25,843 nucleotides of DNA, from positions 1 to 25,843 of the forward strand of contig JAAWNI010000005.1 in NCBI GenBank assembly GCA_022798855.1. The letters run 5' to 3'. The notes under the pieces were generated by a model. It was not told where the DNA came from and did no database searches. It was given only the letters and a program-made list of their open reading frames with translations. The translations under genes were made by a program, and so were the position numbers. Shown here one piece after another: positions 15,441 through 23,139 of this stretch (the first letter of the stretch is position 1; every line of letters starts with the position of its first letter). The DNA is from Lawsonibacter sp. (GTDB taxonomy: Bacteria; Bacillota; Clostridia; Oscillospirales; Oscillospiraceae).

Positions 15441-16361
15441 ATGAAAAAGCTTACAGCAATTCTGTGTGCAGCCTGTCTGATGCTCACCGCCATGACCGGC
15501 TGCGCCAAGAAGGACAATCCCAGCCAGAGCGGGGGCTCCGGCGGCATGATCGCCCTGATTACCATGGACTCCATCGACCAGCACTGGATCACCCTGAACG
15601 AGGGCGCCCAGAAGGCGGCCGGCGAGCTGGGCGTCAACGTCCAGTTCATGTCCCCCAACACCAAGGACGACGCCCAGCAGATCGAGTGCGTCAACAACGC
15701 CGTCAGCGCCGGCGCAAAGGCCATCATCGTGGCCGCCAACGGCCCTGACGCCATCTCCTCCGCCCTGAAAGAGGCCAAGGACAAGGGCGTGAAGATCGTC
15801 TATGTGGACTCCCCCGCCAATGTGGAAGCCGAGGCCACCTTCTCCACCGACAACAAGGCCGCAGGCAAGACCGCCGGCGAGGAGATGAAGAAGGCCCTGG
15901 ACGCCAAGGGCGTCACCTCCGGCAAGATCGGCATCATCAACGTCAACGCCGCCACCGACTCCTGCGTGGCCCGGGAGGAGGGCTTCCGCTCCGCCTTTGA
16001 GGGCAGCGGCTTCGAGCTGCTGGAGACTCAGTACGGCGAGGGCGACGCCGCCAAGTCCCAGTCCATCGCTGAGAACTACATCACCCAGGGCGTGGAGGGC
16101 ATCTTCGGCTGCAACGAGGGCTCCACCACCGGCGCCGGCAACGCCATCAAGGCCACCGGAAAGGCCGACATCATCGGCGTGGGCTTTGACAAGTCCGACG
16201 CCATCCAGGGCCTGATCGACGACGGCTGCCTGCTGGCCACCATGGCCCAGAACCCCGACGTGATGGGCTATGAGGGCGTGAAGGCCGCTGTGAAGGCCAT
16301 CAACGGCGAGAGCCTGGGCGGCGCTGTCACCGACACCGGCGTGTCTGTGCTCACCAAGTGA
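15441..16361 (+). CDS. RbsB-like sugar-binding lipoprotein
   Basis: A 306-residue substrate-binding protein of the ribose/galactose/autoinducer-2 class. Signal MKKLTAILCAACLMLTAMTGC ends in a lipobox with Cys21, followed by a Ser/Gly linker. The type I periplasmic-binding fold starts at MIALITMDSIDQHWITLNEGAQKAA and shows the usual DDAQQIECVNNAVSAGAKAI, STDNKAAGKTAGEEM, VNAATDSCVAREEGF and ENYITQGVEGIFGCNEGST segments, ending with MAQNPDVMGYEGVKA. The ligand cannot be assigned. AGGAGG lies 7 nt before the ATG. Unlike the ATPase and permease before it, this gene is complete. Confidence 0.93.
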   Translation: MKKLTAILCAACLMLTAMTGCAKKDNPSQSGGSGGMIALITMDSIDQHWITLNEGAQKAAGELGVNVQFMSPNTKDDAQQIECVNNAVSAGAKAIIVAANGPDAISSALKEAKDKGVKIVYVDSPANVEAEATFSTDNKAAGKTAGEEMKKALDAKGVTSGKIGIINVNAATDSCVAREEGFRSAFEGSGFELLETQYGEGDAAKSQSIAENYITQGVEGIFGCNEGSTTGAGNAIKATGKADIIGVGFDKSDAIQGLIDDGCLLATMAQNPDVMGYEGVKAAVKAINGESLGGAVTDTGVSVLTK

Positions 16362-16381
16362 TTTCATAGCAGTTTACGCAG

Positions 16382-16409
16382 CAGGAACGCCGGTTTTCCG
16401 GCGTCCCTG
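16382..16409 (+). terminator. Weak terminator-like hairpin after the binding-protein gene
   Basis: CAGGAACGCCGG (16382-16393), loop TTTT, CCGGCGTCCCTG (16398-16409), one mismatch. No T-run follows, so at most a partial terminator or 3' stabiliser. The rest of 16362-16509 has no gene. Confidence 0.4.
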
Positions 16410-16509
16410 TTGAAATAACGGGCCAAAATGATAAAGTAGTAAAAACGGATTGACGCAGGACGGGCGAAGGTTTGTTTGAAAAGCAGCTCCGTGGGAAGAG
16501 AGGCAGCTT

Positions 16510-17861
16510 ATGTGGAAGGTTATTATCGCGGATGACGAAAAATTGATCTGCCGCCTTATCGAGACGCTGGTTGACTGGGAGAAGCTGAATATGCGGATTG
16601 CAGGCAAGGCAGAGAACGGCCTGGAAGCCCTGCAAATGGTGCGGGAGCTGCGGCCCCACCTGCTTATTACCGACATCCGCATGCCGGGGTGCGACGGGCT
16701 GGACCTCATCCGCCAGGCCCGGGAGCTCAGCCCGGATATCGAGATCGTCATCATCAGCGGCTGCGCCCATTTTGAATACGCCCAAACCGCCATCGCCTAT
16801 GGGGTGGGCAACTACATCCTCAAGCCGGTGAACCAGGCGGAGCTGAACAAGACCCTGCAAAAAATCCTGCTGCGGCTGGAGGAGAAGTCGGAGGGGGGCG
16901 CAAGCCGGGGCGGCGGCCAGACCGGCCCCCAGCGGCTCCGGGAGTACCTCATCCGCGACCTGCTGGACGGCCGGCGGGAGTTTACCGAGGAGGAGCTGGC
17001 CCAAAATTATCAGTTCCACGTCCAAGGCCGCTGTGTTCAGGCCTTCCTTTTAAAGCTGGACCTGGACGGCGGCGAGCTGGGCGGCCCCGCCCGCTCCATC
17101 ATCCGGCGGAAGGCGGAGGAGCTGTTCCAGACCACCGTGCTGCCGGTGTGCGCCGAGGGGGCCTTGTATCTGCGGGACTTCTGCGGCTATGGCCTGCTCA
17201 GCTATCCAGACGGGGACAGGGACCGGCCCCGCCACGCCCTGCGGGAGCTGCTCAGCAAGCTGGAAGCCAACAAAAGCCTGTTCGGGCAGGTGGTGTTCAC
17301 CATCGGCCTGGGCCGGCCGGTCCGCCGCGCCCGGGAGCTGGGCGAATCCGTCGCCACGGCCCGGCTGGCGGCGGACGAGCGGCTGATCGAGGGCCGGGGG
17401 CGGCTGCTGGAGGAAGCGCCCGCCGCCGCCGACATCCCCAGGCAGGCCCTGCTGAACCGCTACACCAATCTGGTGTACCACGGGATCGAAATCCTGGACG
17501 GAGAGCCCCTGCGCCTGTCCAGGGAGAGCCTGCGGGCGGGGGTGCTGGCCGTGCCCAGGATACGGGGCCAAGATATCCTGGAGCTGGTGCTGGACGCCGG
17601 GCGTATCTTCGCCCTGCGGGCGGGCGCCGGCGATATGGACGCCTTTCAGGCCCGCTGCGGCCAGCGGGGACGGGCGAGGGCTTTTCCAAGTACCTCACAG
17701 AGGTGCGCGTGAACCGCGCCAAGGAGCTGCTGCGGGAGACTGACCTGCCGGTCACCGAGATATGCCAGGCGGTGGGCTACAGCGACCGGAAGCACTTCAC
17801 CCAGACCTTCCACAAAATGACCGGCGTGAACCCGGCGGAGTTCCGCCGGCTCTACGGATAG
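16510..17861 (+). pseudogene. YesN-like AraC-type response regulator, frameshifted with HTH deletion
   Basis: A regulator for the adjacent sugar genes, start ATG at 16510 with AGAGG 6 nt before it. The receiver domain is complete: ADDE, Asp55 in LLITDIRMPG, Lys in ILKPVN. A ~250-residue middle region follows. At MDAFQARCGQ (about 17640-17675) the frame fails: the original frame ends at 17712 in an unrelated tail, whereas another frame resumes with GTGEGFSKYLTEVRVNRAKELL and VTEICQAVGYSDRKHFTQTF and closes at 17861. The segment between, normally the first helix-turn-helix of the AraC DNA-binding domain (about 40-50 residues), is missing. So this is a deletion that also changes frame, not a simple frameshift. 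The product would keep its receiver but could not bind DNA normally. Confidence 0.85.
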
Positions 17862-17873
17862 CGGGGGCGGGCC

Positions 17874-18920
17874 ATGGGTCAGAAGAAATTTCGATATCTG
17901 TCCAGCCGGCTGCTGGCGGCTGGGACAGCGGCGGCGCTGCTGAACACCGCCCTGCTGGCCGCGCTGTGCGCCGCGGCTTCCCGCCTGGGCGGCGGCTGGT
18001 GGTGGCTGGCCGCCGCCGGGGCCGCCGCCCTGGCCGCCCTGCTCTGGGCAGCCGTCCTTTGGATACTCCGGCCCTTCTGCCGGCTGGAGCGGAACACCCG
18101 CCTGTTTCTGGAGGGCTGCTCCTCCGACAATTGGGACATCTTCCCCTCCCCCGGCGGGCGGCAGATGCAGGAGCGCTTGCGGGAGATGCTGGACTCCTCC
18201 GAGCTGCTGAAGCTGAACAAGCGCCAGGCCCAATATCTCGCCCTGCAAAACCAGATCAACCCGCACTTCCTCTACAACACGCTGGAGAGCATCCGCAGCG
18301 AAGCCCTCACCGCCGGGCTGACGGCGCTGGCGGACATGACCGAAGCCCTGGCCAGCTTTTTCCGCTACACCATCAGCAAGGTGGAAAACCTGGTGTCGGT
18401 GGAGGAGGAGCTGCAAAACTGCGAGACTTACTTTAAAATCCAGCGCTACCGCTTTGCCGAGCGCCTGCAGCTGACCATCCAGTGCGACAGCGGGGACCGG
18501 GAGGAAATTTACAACTGCCGCCTGCCCAAGCTGACCATGCAGCCCATTCTGAAAAACAGCATCATCCACGGCACCGAGTGTAAAATCGGCACCGGCCACC
18601 TGGCCATCCATCTGGAGGGGGTGGGCAAGCTGCTCCTCATCCGGATATCCGACGACGGCGTGGGCATGGACGAGGAGACCCTGGCCCAGATGAACAGGCG
18701 GCTGCAAACCAGCGCCCGGAGCGCCTTCTCCCCCAGCACCCAGGAAAAAGGGGGGATCGCCCTTCTGAACGTGAACAACCGCATCCACCTCCTCTTTGGG
18801 GAGGAGTACGGCCTGCGGGTATTCTCTGTCTCCGGGGTGGGGACGGATGTGGAAATCACCCTGCCCGCCATCACCAGCGACCGGGATATCCCCAACAAGG
18901 CGGCGCTGGGCACCCTGTGA
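17874..18920 (+). CDS. Short YesM-like sensor histidine kinase
   Basis: A 348-residue kinase, intact. Two hydrophobic spans at ~14-38 and ~43-65 are separated by only a few residues, so it lacks the large extracellular sensor domain of typical YesM proteins. The His_kinase (PF06580-type) motif is QNQINPHFLYNTLESIRSEA with His131; the ATPase has the N-box MQPILKNSIIHG (Asn228), DDGVGMD (260-266) and GGIALLNVNNRI. It starts 12 bp after the regulator stop; the ribosome binding site is weak (GCGGGGGCGGG). It is the natural partner of the AraC-type regulator upstream. With no obvious ligand domain, it may sense through a partner such as the binding protein or the P-loop-less protein encoded next to it; that is conjecture. 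Confidence 0.88.
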   Translation: MGQKKFRYLSSRLLAAGTAAALLNTALLAALCAAASRLGGGWWWLAAAGAAALAALLWAAVLWILRPFCRLERNTRLFLEGCSSDNWDIFPSPGGRQMQERLREMLDSSELLKLNKRQAQYLALQNQINPHFLYNTLESIRSEALTAGLTALADMTEALASFFRYTISKVENLVSVEEELQNCETYFKIQRYRFAERLQLTIQCDSGDREEIYNCRLPKLTMQPILKNSIIHGTECKIGTGHLAIHLEGVGKLLLIRISDDGVGMDEETLAQMNRRLQTSARSAFSPSTQEKGGIALLNVNNRIHLLFGEEYGLRVFSVSGVGTDVEITLPAITSDRDIPNKAALGTL

Positions 18921-18929
18921 GGCCAAGCC

Positions 18930-19786
18930 ATGCGAGAAGAAATTCTGCGTATGAACCAGGTGACCTATGTCAGCCAGGGGGTTGTCCGCCTGGACAATTT
19001 CAGCCTGACGGTCCGGGCCGGGGAAATCCTGGGGCTGGTGCCCATCAACAACGACGGGCTGGAAGCGCTGTTCTCCCTGCTGAAACAAAACCTCCCCCTG
19101 CGCAGCGGCTACGTCTACTACCACGGGAAGCGGGTCAACGGCGGGGAGTGCGTCGTGGTGCAGGATATGGACGACTGCGCCCAGCGGGATTTTCTGGCCC
19201 TGCTGGAGTGGGGGGAGCCGGAGAAGGGCCGGCTTCTGGTGGGAGGGGCCCCCTAACCTCCGGCCGGGACCGCTCCATCGCCGTGGTCCAGGAGCGGCCC
19301 ACAGAGACGATGCTGTTCCCCAGCATGAGCTATATGGACAACCTGTGCTTCAATATGGACCACAGCTTTCCCAACATATGGGCTTCCCGGGGGATGCGCC
19401 GGAGCATCTGGGAGGAGTACTCCCCCCTTCTGGGGGCGGAGGCCTTCGACATGCGGGTGGACGACCTCACCGACCGGCAGAAATACGATCTGGTGTTTAC
19501 CCGCCTGCTGCTCCAGCGGCCCAAAGTCGTATTTTGCATCCATCCCTTTAAAAAAGCCGGGGTGGCCATCCGCAGCCATATCTGGGAGCTGATTGACCGG
19601 CTGCTGAAAAAGGACATCGCGGTGGTGATTCTGGCCCTCAATCTGGCCGACTCCCTGGCCCTGGCCGACCGGCTCATCCGGCTGAGATTGGGGAGGATAC
19701 AGGAAACTTACCGCCGGGAGGACTTTGTAAAACTCCCCTACAATACGCCCTGGCTCTATCTATACCGGGAAAAATATCCAAAGTAA
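18930..19786 (+). pseudogene. P-loop-less ABC-ATPase-like protein, deleted and frameshifted
   Basis: The protein starts like an RbsA-type ATPase (MNQVTYVSQGVVRLDNFSLTVRAGEILGLV) but the expected Walker A is PINNDGLEAL, with no GKS/T. After YVYYHGKRVNG it jumps to GECVVVQDMDDCAQRDFLALLEWG, which resembles the start of a second ATPase-like domain, also without a P-loop; I estimate around 200 residues lost. At 19249-19253 a run of five C is followed by TAA; one extra C would continue as LTSGRDRSIAVVQERPTETM and then MSYMDNLCF, RPKVVFCIHPF and VVILALNLADSLALADRLI, ending at 19786. My recollection is that P-loop-less relatives accompany YesMN-type sensor pairs and sugar importers in Clostridia, so loss of ATP binding is probably ancestral and the deletion and frameshift secondary. 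Function unknown, possibly regulatory. Confidence 0.7.
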
Positions 19787-19792
19787 AAACCT

Positions 19793-19828
19793 GTCAGACG
19801 GTCGTTTGAGGTTGTGAATACAGACTCT
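19793..19828 (+). repeat. Half copy of the palindromic repeat, upstream of the isomerase
   Basis: GACGGTCGTTTGAGG then TTGTGAATACAGACTCT. Compared with the reverse complement of 20544-20583, I count 31 identical bases in 40 without gaps. It therefore forms an inverted pair with the left end of the palindrome at 20543-20706, with the isomerase gene between. TAATAT at 19827-19832 could act as a -10 box. Confidence 0.65.
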
Positions 19829-19856
19829 AATATCTACTGACGAAAGGATGCTGTTT

Positions 19857-20543
19857 ATGAAACGCTCTGAAATCAACAAGGCCCTGAAAGCGCTGGAGGA
19901 CATGTGCGCCGAATACCGCTTCGCCCTGCCCCCCTTCTGCCATTTCACGCCCGATCAGTGGCGGGGCCTGGGGCATGAGTACGACGAGGTCCGGGACTGT
20001 ATGCTGGGTTGGGACATCACCGACTACGGCAAGGGTGATTTCGACCACTTCGGCTTCTCCCTCATCACCATCCGCAACGGAAACCGGGCCATGGCGGACC
20101 AGTACCCCAAGGTATACGCTGAAAAGCTGCTGTACCTGAAAGAGGGCCAGTACGCCCCCAACCACTTCCACTGGTACAAGACGGAGGACATCATCAACCG
20201 GGGCGGGGGCAATGCGCTCATCCGGGTGTATAACTCCCTGCCCGACGAGGAGGTCGACTATGTCTCCGACGTCACCGTCCATACCGACGGCCGCACCTAT
20301 ACCGTCCCCGCCGGGACCCAGGTCCGCCTCACCCCCGGCGAGAGCATCCATATCCAGCAGCGGCTGTACCACGACTTCTCGGTGGAGGAGGGGGGAGGGC
20401 CTGTCCTCCTGGGCGAGGTGAGCCAGTGCAACGACGACAACACCGACAACCGCTTCAATCCCCCTGTGGGCCGCTTCCCAAAGATCGAGGAGGACGAGCC
20501 GCCCTACCGCCTTCTGTGCAACGAGTACCCGCCCGCCAAGTGA
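19857..20543 (+). CDS. D-lyxose/D-mannose-type ketol-isomerase (cupin, YdaE family)
   Basis: A 228-residue cupin-fold sugar isomerase, intact. The metal site of the family is visible: NHFHWYKTEDIINRGGG (His-x-His ... Glu/Asp) and a later His in LYHDFSVEEG. The N-terminus FALPPFCHFTPDQW and WDITDYGKGDF are also typical. Known members interconvert D-lyxose and D-xylulose or D-mannose and D-fructose. The ATG at 19857 is chosen because AAAGG lies 8 nt before it; an in-frame ATG at 19848 overlaps that site. It is the last gene of the + strand transporter/regulator run and is flanked on both sides by inverted copies of a repeat. In a locus with GH88, KduD, KDG kinase and aldolase genes but no KduI, it might act on a uronate or lyxose-type intermediate; that is inference. 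Confidence 0.85.
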   Translation: MKRSEINKALKALEDMCAEYRFALPPFCHFTPDQWRGLGHEYDEVRDCMLGWDITDYGKGDFDHFGFSLITIRNGNRAMADQYPKVYAEKLLYLKEGQYAPNHFHWYKTEDIINRGGGNALIRVYNSLPDEEVDYVSDVTVHTDGRTYTVPAGTQVRLTPGESIHIQQRLYHDFSVEEGGGPVLLGEVSQCNDDNTDNRFNPPVGRFPKIEEDEPPYRLLCNEYPPAK

Positions 20544-20706
20544 GAACCTGTATTCACAATCTCAAACAACCGTTTGGACGGGCCTTTTGCCGCCTTGCGG
20601 CGTTAAAAAATCTTGAAGTCCACAAAGGATTCCTGTGATTTTTTTGCCTTGCAGGGCGGCAAAATTCCTCGTCCATCCAGCATTTTCGATTATGAATACA
20701 GGTTCT
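20543..20706. repeat. 164-bp imperfect palindrome, MITE- or REP-like
   Basis: The ends AGAACCTGTATTCACAATC (20543-20561) and GATTATGAATACAGGTTCT (20688-20706) are inverted repeats with one mismatch in 19. Further in, TTTTGCCGCC (20585-20594) faces GGCGGCAAAA (20655-20664), TGGACG (20575-20580) faces CGTCCA (20671-20676) and AAAAAATC (near 20605-20612) faces GATTTTTT near 20638-20645. The whole unit can fold into one long hairpin. It begins on the last base of the isomerase stop codon. It has no coding capacity and no clear target duplication. It could be a miniature mobile element, a REP-like repeat, or a processed RNA hairpin that also ends transcription. Confidence 0.65.
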
Positions 20707-20770
20707 GAGTCATATGGGGCGGCGTGTTGAGCGGCAAAAAGATCTCTTGCTGGAAAATTACAAATAGAGC

Positions 20771-20799
20771 TGGCAATCCGGACCGATATACAGTATAAT
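20771..20799 (+). promoter_or_regulatory. Promoter-like sequence before the aldolase remnant
   Basis: Perfect TATAAT at 20794-20799 with a poor -35 (TGGCAA, 20771-20776) at 17 nt. GGATGC (20821-20826) and GCATCC (20835-20840) form a small inverted repeat downstream that could be an operator. The gene start it served is missing. Confidence 0.5.
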
Positions 20800-20847
20800 T
20801 GTCCATGCGATGCGCGCGGTGGATGCATTATCTGGCATCCGCTTGGA

Positions 20848-21251
20848 ACCGCCGGCGGGCAGTTTATCGCCACCCCCGGCTTCGACCCCGGGCTGGCGGC
20901 CTACGCCCAGGAGAAAAACATCCCCATCTACCCCGGCTGCACCACGCCCACCGACTACCACGCCGCTTTGAAGTTCGGCCTGGAGCTGCTGAAATTTTTC
21001 CCCGCCGAGCAGTCCGGAGGCCTGGCCAAAATCAAGGCCATGAGCGCCCCTTCCCCCAGTTCAAGGTCATGCCCACCGGCGGCGTCTCCCTGAAAAACCT
21101 GAAAGAATACCTCTCCGCCCCCGTGATCGCCGCTTGCGGAGGGTCCTATATGGTCACCGCCGACCTGATTGACAATCAAAAGTGGGACGAGATTATCCAG
21201 CTGTGTAAAAAATCTGTGGAAATTGTAAAGGCGGCACGGGGCAATGGCTAA
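20848..21251 (+). pseudogene. eda: KDPG/KHG aldolase, 5' end deleted and frameshifted
   Basis: Remnant of 2-dehydro-3-deoxy-phosphogluconate aldolase, which splits KDPG to pyruvate and glyceraldehyde 3-phosphate. From about 20848 it reads AGGQFIATPGFDP, IPIYPGCTTPTDY, then LELLKFFPAEQSGG with the Schiff-base Lys in the KFFPAE motif. At 21047-21050 a run of four C should be five: the frame then continues as PQFKVMPTGGVSLKNLKEYL and APVIAACGGSYMV to the stop at 21249-21251. The first ~75 residues (with the Glu of the active site) are missing, and no start codon exists in frame between the promoter-like sequence and the homology. It overlaps the KDG kinase start by 8 nt, the normal arrangement for a coupled pair. 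Confidence 0.85.
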
Positions 21252-21463
21252 AATTGCCACCTTTGGCGAGCTGATGATCCGGCTCCAGCCCTAAACTACG
21301 AGCGCTTTGTCCAGGCCGGCCACCTGGAGTTCTCCTTCGGCGGCGGCGAGGCCAATGTGGCCGTCTCCCTGGCCAACTATGGGCTTGATGTGGCCTTTGC
21401 CACCAAGCTCCCCGCCCACGCCATCGGACAGGCGGCGGCGGCTCCGGAAGAATCCAGCGGTAA
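21244..21463 (+). pseudogene. kdgK: 2-dehydro-3-deoxygluconokinase, collapsed to its two ends
   Basis: PfkB-family kinase that makes KDPG from KDG. It starts at ATG 21244 (MAKIATFGELMIRLQP) overlapping the aldolase stop, and meets TAA at 21292 after a CCC run; with one more C it would go on as LNYERFVQAGHLEFSFGGGEANVAVSLA and LPAHAIGQAA. At the GGCGGCGGCGGC tract (21431-21442) it then jumps to GSGRIQR and a stop at 21461-21463, a plausible kinase C-terminus. About 250 or more residues of the usual ~330, including the GxGD catalytic motif, are therefore gone. The GGC repeat is the likely deletion joint. Confidence 0.8.
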
Positions 21464-21499
21464 CATCCGCCGCCCTCTGGCAATCCAACCATAAAGAAA

Positions 21500-21540
21500 C
21501 CGGCCGCCCACCTGTTACAGGATGGGCGGCCGGGATTTTA
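21500..21540. terminator. Bidirectional terminator between kdgK and the KduD-like gene
   Basis: CCGGCCGCCCA-CCTG (21500-21514), loop TTA, CAGG, bulged A, TGGGCGGCCGG (21523-21533): a 15-bp stem. GATTTTAT follows on the plus strand and GGTTTCTTTAT on the minus strand. It separates the two convergent remnants and is itself undamaged. Confidence 0.8.
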
Positions 21541-22003
21541 TCGTTGGCGATATCGTTTCGAGGCTGTTTGCCGATATAGGCCAGGATGCCGCCGTCCACA
21601 TAGAGGATGTGTCCGTTGACAAAATTTGAAGCGTCGGAGGCCAGGAACACCGCCGGGCCCATCAGGTCCTCTGGGCTGCCCCAGCGGCCCGCCGGGGTCT
21701 TGGACACGATGAACTGGTCGAAGGGGTGGCGGCTTCCGTCGGCCTGCCGCTCCCGGAGGGGTGCGGTCTGGGGGGTGGCGATGTAGCCCGGGCCGATGCC
21801 GTTGCACTGGATGTTGGCCCCGCCGTACTCCGAGCAGATGTTCCGGGTGAGCATTTTCAGCCCGCCCTTGGCGGCGGCGTAGGCGGAGACAGTCTCCCGG
21901 CCCAGCTCGCTCATCATGGAGCAGATGTTGATAATCTTGCCGTGTCCCTTTTTCAGCATTCCGGGGATGGCCGCCTTGGCGCAGATGAAGGGGCCGAAAT
22001 GGG
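21538..22003 (-). pseudogene. kduD: KduD-like SDR (2-dehydro-3-deoxygluconate 5-dehydrogenase), N-terminus deleted
   Basis: Short-chain dehydrogenase of the KduD/gluconate-5-dehydrogenase type, which would interconvert 2,5-diketo-3-deoxygluconate and KDG. What remains begins GPFICAKAAIPGMLKKGHGK and includes the SDR catalytic Ser of IINICSMMSE and the YAAAK motif (Tyr-x3-Lys) in VSAYAAAKGGLKML, then GPGYIATPQTAPLRE and ASDASNFVNGHILYVDGG. The NAD-binding GxxxGxG half (~115-120 residues) is missing. The upstream edge (about 21991-22005) is joined directly to the DUF2264 coding sequence at a repeated GGGCC. At the 3' end GKQP normally closes the protein, but the frame runs on through the terminator; one extra G in the pair at 21562-21563 (plus strand) would end it at 21538-21540. 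Confidence 0.8.
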
Positions 22004-23136
22004 CCGGTCGGTGGTGATACGGTACTCCCGGCGGTGGCTGGGGAAGCAGGGGGCCACGGTTACCTCCACCGTCACCCCCCGCATGGGGGAAAAGCGCCGC
22101 CAGGTGTAGTTTTCCCCCACCTGAAAGGCATCAAAGCCCCGCTGGGTCCGCCACCGGTCCTCCCCCGCCTCGCTGACGGCCAGACAGCTGTCGAAGGCCC
22201 CCTCCTCCAGGCTGTCCCCCCGGGGGACGGAGAAGCCGAACCGGCTGGAGTAGACCAGCTTCTCATATTTGGGGCCCACCTGCCCCAGCTGGCACACGCA
22301 GCTCTGCCCCGCCGGGAAGAGCTGGACCTGCCCCCCTGGCCGGGCAATGAGCATCCGGGCCTTGGGCAGGGAGCGCAGAGGGTCCAGGGAGGGGATTTCC
22401 TCCTCCGCCCGCCAGAAGGGGTGTTCCTCCGGCAGGGCCAGGCACAGGAAGGCCTTCAGAGCCCAGTAGGGGGAGCCGGGGGCGTTGTAGTTCTCGCCCA
22501 CGCACAGATTGGGGTAGCCGTACCCCACGGTGAGCAGGCAGTCGGAGGAAAAAATGGGTTGGGCGAACCAGTCCCGCAGGTTGCCCAGCACCCGGGATTT
22601 CACCACGCCCCAGGGCAGGGCTTCCACCCCGGCAAAGGACAGGGCGGAGAAAAAGGCGCACTGGCCGAAGCGGTAGGTCAGGCTCCGTCCGAAGGGGACA
22701 GCCCGCCCACCGTCCTCAAACCAGTAGAGATAATCCTGGGCGAACCGGGCCTCCCGCTCCGAGGGGGCCAGACGCCCTCCGCAGAGCATCAGCGTGGTGG
22801 CGATGGCGTCCATTTCCACAATCTTCTGGTCGCAGCCGGCCACCGGCCCCCAGTAGGCGGGGTGCTCCAGGTCGGTGCCGTTTGCCAGCCCCTCTCGGAA
22901 CAGGGGGAGATACTTCAAACCGCCGCCCTGGCTCCACAGGGGGGCCAGCCCCCACAGCATCCGGGAGAAGGCCTCCATGCGGGCGGAGCGCTCCCCGTAG
23001 TGGACGGCGAAATCCCCCAGATGGAGGCCCGCGTTTCCCTCGGTAAACCGGTCCTTTACCGGCTCCAGCAGCTGGAGGAGGGCCCGCTCCACATCGGCCC
23101 GGGTGCGGAGGGGGGGTGCTGTATGGGTAATTCCAT
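22004..23136 (-). pseudogene. DUF2264 family protein, C-terminus deleted, probable frameshift near the start
   Basis: DUF2264 proteins are about 600-residue alpha/alpha-barrel-like proteins of unproven function found beside uronyl hydrolases and lyases. Clear matches are NAGLHLGDFAVHYGERSARMEAFSRMLWGLAPLW, YWGPVAGCDQKIVEMDAIA and LTVGYGYPNLCVGENYNAPGSPYWALKAF. The likely start is ATG 23134-23136, three bases after the GH88 stop, but it enters the conserved frame only if the run of seven G at 23110-23116 (plus strand) had eight. The sequence stops at REYRITTDRPI near 22005, where it is fused to the KduD-like remnant, so perhaps 150-200 C-terminal residues are missing. Confidence 0.75.
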
Positions 23137-23139
23137 GAC

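Noticed and set aside
15405..16367. 320-codon minus-strand frame opposite the sugar-binding lipoprotein gene
   Set aside because: Antisense shadow; the plus-strand protein has a lipobox, fold motifs and a strong ribosome binding site.
18930..19786. Two separate small genes (18930-19256 and from 19253)
   Set aside because: The two parts are consecutive pieces of one ABC-like protein separated by a one-base loss in a C run; the second has no ribosome binding site or start of its own.
21291..21537. C-terminal extension of the KduD-like SDR past GKQP
   Set aside because: It reads through a terminator and the antisense of kdgK with no family similarity; a one-base loss near the end explains it better.
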